The notes under the pieces are model-generated. The model was given only the letters and a program-made list of their open reading frames with translations, was not told the DNA's origin and did no database searches. The translations under genes and the position numbers were made by a program. A DNA stretch of 64,000 nucleotides, from assembly GCF_012933655.1 (NCBI RefSeq), contig NZ_JABBJJ010000006.1, positions 32,716-96,715 on the forward strand, given 5' to 3'. Source of the DNA: Pyxidicoccus fallax. Lineage in GTDB: Bacteria > Myxococcota > Myxococcia > Myxococcales > Myxococcaceae. This document shows, piece by piece, positions 23,572 to 31,081 of this stretch (positions within the stretch are counted from its first letter, which is position 1; each line of letters opens with the position of its first letter).

Positions 23572-24561
23572 TCAGTTCCGCTCGCTCACCAGCGGAGGGC
23601 GTGCACTCGCGGCCTCGGGGTTCCGCCTCACCGCTCCCGGTGAGATGCCGATGAAGCGCTTGAAGGCGCGGCTGAACGCGGCCTCGGACTGGTAGCCCAG
23701 GCGGCTCGCCAGCTCGCCGAGCGCCGGCTTCTCCTCCTTCAGCGAGTTGAGCGCCACGTGCATCCGCCAGCGGGCGACGTAGTGCATCGCGGGCTCACCC
23801 ACGAGCTCGGTGAAGCGCGCCGCGAAGGCCGAGCGTGACATCGCCGCCTCGGACGCCAGCGACGCGAGCGTCCACGCACGCGCGGGCTCGCGGTGGATGA
23901 GCATCAGCGCGCGGCCCAGCTGCGGATCCTGGAGCGCGCCGAGCCAGCCCGTGCGCGCCGCGGGGGCCTTCTGCATCCACGCGCGGATGGCCTGGATGAC
24001 CAGGATGTCCGCCAGCCGGGTGATGACCGTCTCCCCTCCCGGGCGCAGCTCCCGCGCTTCGAGCGCCATCAGCCGCAGCGTGCTCTGCATCCAGTCCGCG
24101 TGGGCGGAGTCCGCCGCGTCCTGGTGGATGACGCGAGGCAGGAGCTTCAGGAGCGGATGCGCCGCGGGATGGTCGAAGCGGACGACACCGCAGATGAGCG
24201 TCGTCCCCGCGCCCCCGCCTCCGTACCGGAGCAGCGAGTACCGCTCGCTGAGCATGTCCTGCGGAAGGCCGACCACGTCCGGCGTGGCCACGCCCGGCTC
24301 CGTCCAGAGCCGGTGGCCCGCGCCGTGCGGAACCAGCGCGAAGTCCCCCGGCTGGAGGCAGAGCGGCTCGCCGCCCCCGGATTCGAGCCAGCACCGCCCC
24401 GCCGTCACCACATGGAACCAGAGGCAGTCCGGCATCGCCGGCATCTCCAGCCCCCACGGTGCCGTCAGCTCCGACCGGCAATAGAAGGTGCCCGTCATCC
24501 GCAGGAAGTGCAGCGCCTCGCCGAGCGGGTCCACCGGAGTCCACATCCGCCTGTCCGTCAT
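23572..24561 (-). CDS. AraC-family regulator with cupin sensor domain
   Basis: 329 aa from the ATG at 24559-24561. N-terminal cupin (about 10-180, with the CLQPGDFALVPHG block), C-terminal pair of helix-turn-helix motifs (about 225-320: W-T-L-A-S-L-A-S-E-A-A-M-S and the L-A-S-R-L-G-Y-Q-S-E-A-A-F-S-R-A-F-K block). This group usually controls a divergent reductase gene, as here. The gap between the two genes holds a perfect palindrome and a further half-site that fit this regulator. Confidence 0.94.
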   Translation of the reverse strand: MTDRRMWTPVDPLGEALHFLRMTGTFYCRSELTAPWGLEMPAMPDCLWFHVVTAGRCWLESGGGEPLCLQPGDFALVPHGAGHRLWTEPGVATPDVVGLPQDMLSERYSLLRYGGGGAGTTLICGVVRFDHPAAHPLLKLLPRVIHQDAADSAHADWMQSTLRLMALEARELRPGGETVITRLADILVIQAIRAWMQKAPAARTGWLGALQDPQLGRALMLIHREPARAWTLASLASEAAMSRSAFAARFTELVGEPAMHYVARWRMHVALNSLKEEKPALGELASRLGYQSEAAFSRAFKRFIGISPGAVRRNPEAASARPPLVSERN

Positions 24562-24591
24562 GCCCCCAGGATGCCCACGGCCCACCCGGTC

Positions 24592-24610
24592 CGTCCAGGC
24601 ATCCTGGACG
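24592..24610. promoter_or_regulatory. Candidate AraC operator palindrome
   Basis: CGTCCAGG-CAT-CCTGGACG, a perfect 8-base inverted repeat with a 3-base centre, 31 bp upstream of the AraC gene. The sequence CATC(C/T)TGGACG recurs in the same orientation at 24663-24673, 63 bp away (about six helical turns), closer to the reductase gene. Confidence 0.55.
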
Positions 24611-24662
24611 AATGAGCATGAATGAGCGACGTCCGGTCATTGAGAGTCCAGCCCCAGGAAGC

Positions 24663-24673
24663 CATCTTGGACG
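24663..24673 (+). promoter_or_regulatory. Second candidate AraC half-site
   Basis: CATCTTGGACG differs by one base from the right half of the palindrome at 24592-24610 and is in the same orientation. It lies 65 bp before the SDR-type gene. Confidence 0.4.
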
Positions 24674-24738
24674 TGTGAAAGCGGCCCCACGCCCTTCCGA
24701 CGGACGGAAGCGGGACATGGGGCCGAAAGGGAGCGGTC

Positions 24739-25392
24739 ATGAGAGTCCTGGTGGTGGGTGCAACGGGAGGTTCCGGTCGGGCCACGGTGAACGCGCTGCT
24801 GTCCGCGGGGCACGAGGTGACGGCCTTCGCCCGGAGGCCGGAGGCGCTCGGCGTCACGGCGGAGCGCCTGAAGGTCTTCCAGGGGGACGCGATGAAGCCC
24901 GGCGACGTGGAGCGGGCCGTCCAGGGACAGGACGCGGTCATCGTCACGCTGGGCATCACGGAGAACGCCCTGCTCGTCCGGCTGCGCGGCAGCGCGGGCA
25001 CGCCGCTGGACGTGCGCTCGGCGGGGACGCGAAACGTCATCGCCGCCATGCGCAAGCACGGCGTCCGCAAGCTGGTGGTGCAGACCACCTATGGCGTGGG
25101 CGAGACGAAGGGCCGGCTGCCGCTGTCGTGGAAGCTGATCTTCGCGCTGCTCCTCCAGCCGCAGATCCGCGACACCGAGCGTCAGGAGCGCGAGGTGCGC
25201 GAGAGCGGCCTCGACTGGGTGCTCGCGCAGCCCGTTGGGCTGACGGACGACGCGAAGGAGGAGGTCTTCCCGTCGCCCGTCGGGGAAGCCCGGGGGATGA
25301 GTGTCTCCCGCCGGAGCGTTGGCCGCTTCCTCGTCGAGGCGGCGGAGAGCGCGCGGTACATTGGCAGGTCGGTGGCCCTGTCCGCCGCGTGA
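24739..25392 (+). CDS. NAD(P)-binding oxidoreductase (NmrA/SDR atypical type)
   Basis: 217 aa. Extended-SDR fold with G-A-T-G-G-S-G at residues 8-14, the A-R-R-P block after strand 2 and G-D-A after strand 3. It lacks the Y-x3-K pair, with T-T-Y-G-V-G-E in that area, like NAD(P)H-binding BVR-B/NmrA proteins. Divergent from the AraC gene and followed after 7 bp by a DUF1772 gene, so the two form a likely operon under AraC control. Substrate unknown. Confidence 0.88.
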   Translation: MRVLVVGATGGSGRATVNALLSAGHEVTAFARRPEALGVTAERLKVFQGDAMKPGDVERAVQGQDAVIVTLGITENALLVRLRGSAGTPLDVRSAGTRNVIAAMRKHGVRKLVVQTTYGVGETKGRLPLSWKLIFALLLQPQIRDTERQEREVRESGLDWVLAQPVGLTDDAKEEVFPSPVGEARGMSVSRRSVGRFLVEAAESARYIGRSVALSAA

Positions 25393-25399
25393 GCGTCCC

Positions 25400-25882
25400 A
25401 TGCCCCACGGTCAACCCCTCGCGTGGCCGCTGCTGGCGGCCCTCGGCTCCGGCCTCATGGCCGGTGTCTTCTTCGCGTTCTCCGCGATGGTGATGAAGGC
25501 GCTCGCCCGCCTTCCGCCCGCGGAGGGCATCCGCGCCATGCAGTCCATCAACGTCGTGGCGCTGACGCCGGCCTTCATGACGGTGTTCTTCGGCACGGCC
25601 GTGGTGTCGGTCGTCGCGGCGGTCTTCGCGCTGCGCGCCTGGGAAGCGCCGAGCGCGCGGTACGTGCTGCTGGGCAGCGTGCTGTACGTGTTCGGCGTCG
25701 TGGTTGTGACGGCCGCGTTCAACGTCCCCCGGAACAGTGCGCTGGCGGCCGTGGACCCGGCCCACGTCGATGCCGCGGCGCAGTGGACGCGCTACGTCTC
25801 GGGTTGGACCGCGTGGAACCATGTCCGCATGGTCGCGGCGCTCGGGGCCCTGGTGTCGTTCCTGTTCGGGCTGCGGGTGTGA
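25400..25882 (+). CDS. DUF1772 membrane protein
   Basis: 160 aa with four membrane helices. Family features are F-F-A-F-S near residue 25, F-N-V-P-x-N near residue 109 and W-x-x-W-N-H-V-R near residue 137. The family includes anthrone-oxygenase-like proteins but most members have no known role. Seven bp after the SDR-type gene, so co-transcribed. Start at ATG 25400 avoids overlap with the upstream gene. Confidence 0.88.
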   Translation: MPHGQPLAWPLLAALGSGLMAGVFFAFSAMVMKALARLPPAEGIRAMQSINVVALTPAFMTVFFGTAVVSVVAAVFALRAWEAPSARYVLLGSVLYVFGVVVVTAAFNVPRNSALAAVDPAHVDAAAQWTRYVSGWTAWNHVRMVAALGALVSFLFGLRV

Positions 25883-25969
25883 CCTACCTGCACAGTTACA
25901 TGTCGGAAGAACGACACACCGGGGCAGGAAGGGCTGGGTTAGTCTGCGCGCCCAGAGAGGAGCCGACAC

Positions 25970-26326
25970 ATGCCGTACATGCTGATGATCATGGAGCCCC
26001 GAGGGCAGCGACGGACCCGCACCCGCGAGGAGGGAGAGCACGTCTTCGAGCGGATGGTGCGCTTCGGAGAGGACCTCAAGTCCCGCGGGCTCCTGCTGGC
26101 GGTGGAGTCGCTCCAGTCGGACACAAAGGGGGTCCGGGTCGAGGTGCGCAACGGCAAGCGCAACATCAGCGACGGCCCGTTCACCGAGGCCAAGGAGATG
26201 ATTGGGGGCTTCTTCCTCCTGGACTGCAAGACGAAGGAGGAAGCCGTCACCATCGCCCAGCAGTGTCCCGCCGCCGAGTGGGCCACCATCGAGGTGCGCG
26301 GCGTGGGGCCCTGCTTCGACGACTGA
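25970..26326 (+). CDS. YCII/DGPF-domain protein
   Basis: 118 aa, a single YCII-like domain with the family's D-G-P-F-T-E-x-K-E block near residue 67 and G-G-F-F-L near residue 78. These ferredoxin-like-fold proteins are often paired with ECF42 sigma factors. This one has none beside it, but a paralogue with its sigma gene lies at 33.6 kb. The TGTCG-N6-CGACA palindrome at 25901-25916 lies 53 bp upstream and may be an operator. A GC-rich hairpin follows. Confidence 0.9.
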   Translation: MPYMLMIMEPRGQRRTRTREEGEHVFERMVRFGEDLKSRGLLLAVESLQSDTKGVRVEVRNGKRNISDGPFTEAKEMIGGFFLLDCKTKEEAVTIAQQCPAAEWATIEVRGVGPCFDD

Positions 26327-26337
26327 GCGTGCCGTTC

Positions 26338-26364
26338 GCGCGGCGGGTGGACGGCCCGCCGCGC
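26338..26364 (+). terminator. GC-rich hairpin after the YCII gene
   Basis: Arms GCGCGGCGGG (26338-26347) and CCCGCCGCGC (26355-26364) around a 7-base loop, 11 bp past the stop. No T-run follows, so it may be a transcription end or only an mRNA-stabilising fold. Confidence 0.5.
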
Positions 26365-26391
26365 ATCATGCGGGTGACGTCAAGCCCAGAA

Positions 26392-26407
26392 TACCCCTCG
26401 TGGGGTA
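26392..26407. repeat. Inverted repeat upstream of the small secreted protein gene
   Basis: TACCCC-TCGT-GGGGTA, perfect 6-base arms, 35 bp before the GTG start at 26443. It may be an operator or part of a leader hairpin. Confidence 0.4.
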
Positions 26408-26442
26408 GTCTCCTGATGCTCGCTTGAGCGAAGGAGGCTGGT

Positions 26443-26784
26443 GTGCTGCGTCAGGAGAGAAAGGTGTTACCGAGACTGCTGATGGGAATCGGCCTGCTCG
26501 GAGCCTTGCAACTGCCGACAGCTCATGCGGAGCCTCCCCATACGAAGGCCCCCGGATGCATCAAGCGTGGATGGCCCGCGACCGTCACATGCGGAAGCAC
26601 TGCGTGCTTCGTTTCGAGCTGTGGCGAAGGAAAGTGTCCCTACTGCTTCATTGAGGGCATGGAGAACCTCGCCATCAAGGGATGGGCAGTCTACACGTGC
26701 ATGAATGGCGACACCGTGACAGGGAAGGCGCTGCTGTTCAACACGCTGCCCCTCAATGCGCGCCTGGGACCCTTCTGTGGCTGA
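26443..26784 (+). CDS. Small secreted cysteine-rich protein, unknown
   Basis: 113 aa from GTG 26443, with AAGGAGG five bases upstream. Signal peptide (RKVLPRLLMGIG...) ends A-H-A/EP. The mature part of about 84 residues has seven or so cysteines, several close together (C-G-S-T-A-C, S-S-C-G-E-G-K-C-P-Y-C), suggesting disulfides or metal binding. No family recognised. Less GC-rich than its surroundings. Overlaps the next gene by 8 bp, so the two are likely made as a pair. Confidence 0.7.
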   Translation: MLRQERKVLPRLLMGIGLLGALQLPTAHAEPPHTKAPGCIKRGWPATVTCGSTACFVSSCGEGKCPYCFIEGMENLAIKGWAVYTCMNGDTVTGKALLFNTLPLNARLGPFCG

Positions 26785-27157
26785 GGTTTCGTGGGAGCAG
26801 GAAGCTGCCTTGGTGGCTGAGGCGCTCAACCTCCTGACCGTGCTGGCCGCACCTCGTCTCTACGCAAGGTGGTGCATGCAAGCCCCGCCTGCGGAACTGC
26901 TTACAGCGCTCCGGTCCCGCATGGCGGCGCTCGCAACTTTCTGCGCGAAGGCGTGGGGGAGCCCAGATGCGGAGCGCTTCCGGTCAGCAGCCCCCAAGGT
27001 GCAGACGCTTTCCGAGGCCCTGTCAGGCGATTCCCCCGGTAACCTCATGGAACCCGGATGGAACGCCCAGGCTCGCGAGTGCTTGGACGCGCTGGGGATC
27101 CCGGTGCCTCCTGAAGGCTGGGAAGCCTTCGAGGGGTGGCGTGCCGGCGGTGAGTGA
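26777..27157 (+). CDS. Hypothetical protein coupled to the small secreted protein
   Basis: 126 aa from the GTG at 26777, which overlaps the previous stop (GTGGCTGA). An ATG at 26756 is also in frame. Mostly helical, no signal peptide or membrane segment, so cytosolic. No recognisable domain; tryptophans cluster near the C-terminus (GWEAFEGW). Overlap with a gene for an exported Cys-rich protein could mean a secreted-effector/immunity or chaperone pair, but nothing in the sequence proves that. Confidence 0.6.
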   Translation: MAEVSWEQEAALVAEALNLLTVLAAPRLYARWCMQAPPAELLTALRSRMAALATFCAKAWGSPDAERFRSAAPKVQTLSEALSGDSPGNLMEPGWNAQARECLDALGIPVPPEGWEAFEGWRAGGE

Positions 27158-27186
27158 GAGGCGGACCGCCCTTTTTGCAGTGACTC

Positions 27187-28086
27187 CTACCCCGCCTTTC
27201 GCTGGCTCAACCCCACGCTGCCGAGGATGAGCGTGCCCGCGACGAGCATGGTGGGCGTCATCGGCTCCCCGAGCAGCAGCCAGGCCCAGGCCACGCCGAA
27301 CAGGGGGACCACGTAGGTGACGGTGGAGGCCCGAGCCGCGCCGATGCGCTGGATGAGCCGGTAGAAGAGGACGTACGCGAGGCCCGTGCACAGCACGCCG
27401 AGCATCCCCGCCGCCAGCCAGGACACCGCCGGAATGGGCTGGGACGGCCAGGTGGCCACCGCGAACGGCAGCATCAGCAGCGCCGCGCAGGACAGCGTGG
27501 CCGCGGCGACCGCGCCGGCCGGCAGGCCGTTGAGCTGACGCCGCACCAGGTTCGAGCCGATGCCGTACAGGAATGCGGCCGTCGTTCCCGCCGCGGCGGC
27601 CTCGCCGATGCTGGCCCCCGCCATCTTGCCGCTGGCGAGGATGACCACGCCCACGAAGCCCGCGAATATCGCCACCGCGCGCCGAGAGCCGATGCGCTCC
27701 TTGTAGAAGAGGAAGGCCACCAGCGCGGTGAACAGCACCGACATGCTGTTGGAGATGGCGCCGATGCCGGCCGGTGCCCGTTGCGCGGCCCAGGCGAACA
27801 GCGCGAACGGCACCGCCGAGTTGATGGCGCCAATCAGCGCCAGCTTCGGCCAGAGCGCCGGCCGCAGGGACGCCCTCGCCCGCCACAGGAATGGCATCAG
27901 CACCAGCGCCCCCAGCGCGAGCCGCAACTCCACCAGCGGCAGCGCGCCGAAGTCCTTCGCGGACACGCGCATGAACATGAACGATGCGCCCCAGATGGCG
28001 CCCAGCACGCCCAGCTCCAGCGGGGTGAGCCACGCGGTGGGGAGGGAGGGAGAAGAAACGGAACGGGTCATCGGAGAGGCATTCAT
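27187..28086 (-). CDS. EamA/DMT-family exporter
   Basis: 299 aa, ten membrane helices as two EamA repeats (residues about 22-155 and 165-295), with L-G-A-I-W-G-A-S-F-M-F near the start and GEPMTPTMLVAGTLILGSVG at the end, the standard EamA closing helix. The family exports amino acids, nucleosides and other metabolites. Divergent from a LysR gene with 108 bp between, the classic layout for LysR control of an exporter. Confidence 0.93.
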   Translation of the reverse strand: MNASPMTRSVSSPSLPTAWLTPLELGVLGAIWGASFMFMRVSAKDFGALPLVELRLALGALVLMPFLWRARASLRPALWPKLALIGAINSAVPFALFAWAAQRAPAGIGAISNSMSVLFTALVAFLFYKERIGSRRAVAIFAGFVGVVILASGKMAGASIGEAAAAGTTAAFLYGIGSNLVRRQLNGLPAGAVAAATLSCAALLMLPFAVATWPSQPIPAVSWLAAGMLGVLCTGLAYVLFYRLIQRIGAARASTVTYVVPLFGVAWAWLLLGEPMTPTMLVAGTLILGSVGLSQRKAG

Positions 28087-28194
28087 GGCGGTGACACCAA
28101 CCTTGCTCTTGTCTGCCCCGTATATTCGTCCCTGGGCGTTTACTCACAAGCGCATCCTTTTCTGGCCAGCCACAAGTATGATTTGAGGCTCCTC

Positions 28195-29091
28195 ATGACA
28201 TCTCGCGCCGAATGGCTCCCCGCCCTGGCGGCCTTCGAGTCCGCCGCCCGCCACCAGAACTTCGCTCGCGCCGCGGAGGAGCTGCACCTGACCGCCAGCG
28301 CGGTCAGCCACCATGTGCGCAGGCTGGAGTCGCTGCTGGGCGTCGCCCTGTTCCAGCGCCATGCGCGCGGCGTGTCGCTAACGGCCGAGGGCCGGCTGCT
28401 CGCAGACACGGCCGGCAGCGCGATGTCCTCCGTGGACGACGTGCTGCGCGGGCTGAGCACCTCACGCGACGAGAAGAACCGCGTGCGCATCACCACCCTG
28501 CACTCGCTGACGTACACCTGGCTGCTGCCGCGCCTGCCGCGGTTCGCCGCCGCGCATCCCCACATCCGCATCCACGTGGACACGGCGGCGGCGCTCACCC
28601 GGTTCGACGAGGGCGGCCCCGACCTCGGCATCCGCTACGGCGACGGCCATTGGCCCGGACTGACGGCGCTCCACCTGATGTCGGAAACGATCTTCCCCGT
28701 GGCCGCGCCCACGCTGCCGGGCTTCCGGGACGTCCGCGAGGCGGCCGATGTCGCGAAGCTGCCGCTGGTCGCGGACCTCGCCCACCATGGCTGGCCGGAC
28801 TGGTTCCGCGCCGCGGGCGTGCGCGGAGCCCCGCCCGATGAGCGGTACAACTTCAGCGACACCACCGACGCGGTGAAGGCCGCGGTGCATGGCCTGGGCG
28901 CGGCGCTCGGACGCGACAAGATCATCACGCCGTACCTCGCCGACGGACGCCTCGTGCGCCTGCCCGGGCCCGCCATGCCCGCGCGCCCCAGCTACTACGT
29001 GGTCTACCCGGCCCACCAGCGGCTGCGGCCGGCCGCACGGGCCTTCATCGACTGGGTGATGAAGCAGCCGGAGGCGCCCGCCCCGGTGTAG
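28195..29091 (+). CDS. LysR-family regulator
   Basis: 298 aa. Winged HTH at the N-terminus (FARAAEELHLTASAVSHHVRRLE) and a GcvA-like substrate domain (I-R-Y-G-D-G-H-W, then ITPYLADGRLVRL). It probably controls the divergent EamA exporter and its own gene through the 108-bp gap. Start at ATG 28195 gives the normal LysR length. Confidence 0.95.
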   Translation: MTSRAEWLPALAAFESAARHQNFARAAEELHLTASAVSHHVRRLESLLGVALFQRHARGVSLTAEGRLLADTAGSAMSSVDDVLRGLSTSRDEKNRVRITTLHSLTYTWLLPRLPRFAAAHPHIRIHVDTAAALTRFDEGGPDLGIRYGDGHWPGLTALHLMSETIFPVAAPTLPGFRDVREAADVAKLPLVADLAHHGWPDWFRAAGVRGAPPDERYNFSDTTDAVKAAVHGLGAALGRDKIITPYLADGRLVRLPGPAMPARPSYYVVYPAHQRLRPAARAFIDWVMKQPEAPAPV

Positions 29092-29123
29092 CGCCGGGCC
29101 CACGGCCCCGGGCAGCGCCCAAT

Positions 29124-29139
29124 TGACAGTAACCTGTCA
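29124..29139. promoter_or_regulatory. Candidate MarR operator over a -35 box
   Basis: TGACAG-TAAC-CTGTCA, perfect 6-base arms, 19 bp before the MarR start. TTGACA at 29123-29128, a consensus -35 box, lies inside the left arm, so a bound repressor would block the promoter. I do not see a strong -10. Confidence 0.55.
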
Positions 29140-29158
29140 TGATGGCAGATCCCTGTCC

Positions 29159-29650
29159 ATGAACAAGCCAACGGCGGCGGGGGAGCTGTTCACCGAGCTG
29201 GTGCTGGAGGTGTTCCGCGTCAACGGGCTCGCGCTCGAGGCGGGCGACCAGCTGAGCGAGCCCGTGGGCCTGAGCAGCGCGAGGTGGCAGGTGCTCGGCG
29301 TGGTGGACCACGAGCCCGCGCCCGTCGCGAACGTGGCCCGCATCATGGGCCTGACGCGGCAGAGCGTGCAGCAGACCGCCGACGCGCTGGAGCGCGATGG
29401 CTTCGTCGAGTACCTCCCCAACCCGCATCACCGCCGCGCGAAGCTCATCGCGTTGACACCCCGGGGACGCGAGGCGCTCCGGAAGGTCGAGGCGCGCCAC
29501 GCGGCGTGGGCGAACGCGCTAGGCACGGAGGTGGACCTGAAGAACCTGCGGGCCGCGGTGAGTGGCCTGCGCCAGGTCCGCGAGCGCCTGGAGGCACACG
29601 CCTCCGCATCGGCCCACGACGCGCGAACCGGAGGTCCCCATGACGGGTGA
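29159..29650 (+). CDS. MarR-family regulator
   Basis: 163 aa. Winged HTH with NVARIMGLTRQSVQQTADALERDGFV and the wing YLPNPHHRRAKLIALTPRG. Dimer helices flank it. The palindrome just upstream suggests autorepression. The next gene (VOC fold) starts 11 bp before this stop, so the pair is an operon. Start at ATG 29159 leaves the operator upstream; the earlier ATG would place it inside the gene. Confidence 0.93.
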   Translation: MNKPTAAGELFTELVLEVFRVNGLALEAGDQLSEPVGLSSARWQVLGVVDHEPAPVANVARIMGLTRQSVQQTADALERDGFVEYLPNPHHRRAKLIALTPRGREALRKVEARHAAWANALGTEVDLKNLRAAVSGLRQVRERLEAHASASAHDARTGGPHDG

Positions 29651-30368
29651 GACGACGATTCCCATGCTGCCCTGTGTCTCGATGGACGAGACACTCGACT
29701 TCTACCGGGCCCTCGGCTTCGAGATGACCTACCGGCAGACCCGGCCGAACCCGTACTCGGTGGTGCGCCGCGGGGGCTTCGAGCTGCACTTCTACGGACT
29801 CCCGGGCCTGAACCCGGCATCGGCCCACAGCAGCTGCCTCATCGTGGTCCCCGAGGTCGCCCCCCTGCACGAGGCGCTCTCCGAGGCCCTGCGGCGGACG
29901 CTCGGCAAGCTCCCCGTCGCCGGCATCCCCCGCATCACTCGGATGAAGCCGGGCCAGGGCCGCTTCACCCTGGTGGACCTGTCCGGAAACTCCCTCATCT
30001 TCGTGAAGCGGCTGGAGGCTGGAGCCAAGGAGGAGGACGACGCACCCCGCGCCGGCTCCCCGCTGGCGAAGGCACTCGCGGCCGCCGCCCGCCTGCGGGA
30101 CCTCAAGACGGACGACGCCGCGGCGGCGAAGGTCCTCGACGCGGCGCTCGCGCGGGACGAGCCGTCGGACCCTGTCGAGCGCGCCCGGGCGCTCGCCGCC
30201 CGCGCCGAGCTGGCCGTGGCCCTGGGAGAAGTGGAGCGCGCCAGGGCCCTGCGCGCCGAGCTTCAGGCCCTGCCCCTTCCCGACGAGGTCCGCGCCGACC
30301 TGCGTGACGAGCTGCGGGCGGCGGACGACCTGGAGCGCGCGCTCGGGAAGCAGGACTTCAAGGCCTGA
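29640..30368 (+). CDS. VOC-fold (glyoxalase/bleomycin-resistance type) protein with helical tail
   Basis: 242 aa. VOC domain at about 5-125 with M-L-P-C-V-S-M-D-E-T-L-D-F-Y, F-E-L-H-F-Y and LVDLSGNSLIF; this resembles bleomycin-binding proteins that sequester a drug. Residues 140-242 form an Ala/Arg/Glu-rich helical, TPR-like tail that ordinary family members lack. Overlapping start with the MarR gene implies a MarR-controlled resistance or detoxification unit. Ligand unknown. Confidence 0.85.
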   Translation: MTGETTIPMLPCVSMDETLDFYRALGFEMTYRQTRPNPYSVVRRGGFELHFYGLPGLNPASAHSSCLIVVPEVAPLHEALSEALRRTLGKLPVAGIPRITRMKPGQGRFTLVDLSGNSLIFVKRLEAGAKEEDDAPRAGSPLAKALAAAARLRDLKTDDAAAAKVLDAALARDEPSDPVERARALAARAELAVALGEVERARALRAELQALPLPDEVRADLRDELRAADDLERALGKQDFKA

Positions 30369-30966
30369 GCGTCTCGGGCTGGGGACGTGGTCGGTGCTTG
30401 CCGGTGCACCACGGCGTGAAGGTCGCCATGGCCAGCGGGAGCGGCTCGGACTCCGGGAGGGGCTCGAACCGCTTCACGAGCCCCATCAGCGTGCCGGGCT
30501 TCTCGGGTTCGATCCAACCGAACCCCAGGGTCTGGAGCCCGTCCCGGTGCGGAGTCAGGAGGAGGTTCGACTCGTAGACCACCTGCCCGTCGAGAACGAA
30601 GAGGAGCGCGCTCTGGACCGTCGCCATGTCCGCTCCGGACGGCGGCTTGAACGCCAGATGCTTGAGCTCCTCGAGGACGGCGCGGTCCTTCAGGACGAGG
30701 CAGCCGCGCGGCAGGGCTCCCTTCAAATCGCTCACGTCCGCGGGCTCCAGGACCACGTAGGCCGCCCAGTCCCCCTGGTCGAAGTGGAACCCGCGGAACG
30801 GCGCGACGGTGTAGGGCGGCGCCGACGCGGAGGCCCTGGCCGTGTCGTCCGGTCCGGGCTCCTCCTCGGCGGTCGAGGATCGGCGACACCCCGCGGAGGG
30901 AAGCGTGGCGAGCAGCAGGGCCGTAAGACCGGCCAGGCCCTTCCTCTGATACGTGCGAGCGTCCAT
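30358..30966 (-). CDS. Hypothetical lipoprotein
   Basis: 202 aa. Leader ends S-A-G-C, a lipobox, followed by a Ser/Glu/Pro-rich linker (28-50). The rest looks like one mixed alpha/beta domain with no family I recognise. Its 3' end overlaps the VOC gene by 11 bp, convergent. No clear role. Confidence 0.75.
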   Translation of the reverse strand: MDARTYQRKGLAGLTALLLATLPSAGCRRSSTAEEEPGPDDTARASASAPPYTVAPFRGFHFDQGDWAAYVVLEPADVSDLKGALPRGCLVLKDRAVLEELKHLAFKPPSGADMATVQSALLFVLDGQVVYESNLLLTPHRDGLQTLGFGWIEPEKPGTLMGLVKRFEPLPESEPLPLAMATFTPWCTGKHRPRPQPETLRP

Positions 30967-31081
30967 GGTCCCCCATCCGAGGCGCCTGGGTGCGCCCCCG
31001 GGCGGGACGCTAGCACCGCCGTTGCGAAACAGAGGTCCGGGGGATTAATGACTCCCACCGGAATCAATCGCGAGGTGGACG

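Noticed and set aside
25901..25930. TGTCGG before the 25970 YCII gene as an ECF42 promoter
   Set aside because: No CG(A/T)C box occurs 16-17 bases downstream. The palindrome TGTCG-N6-CGACA is a better explanation.
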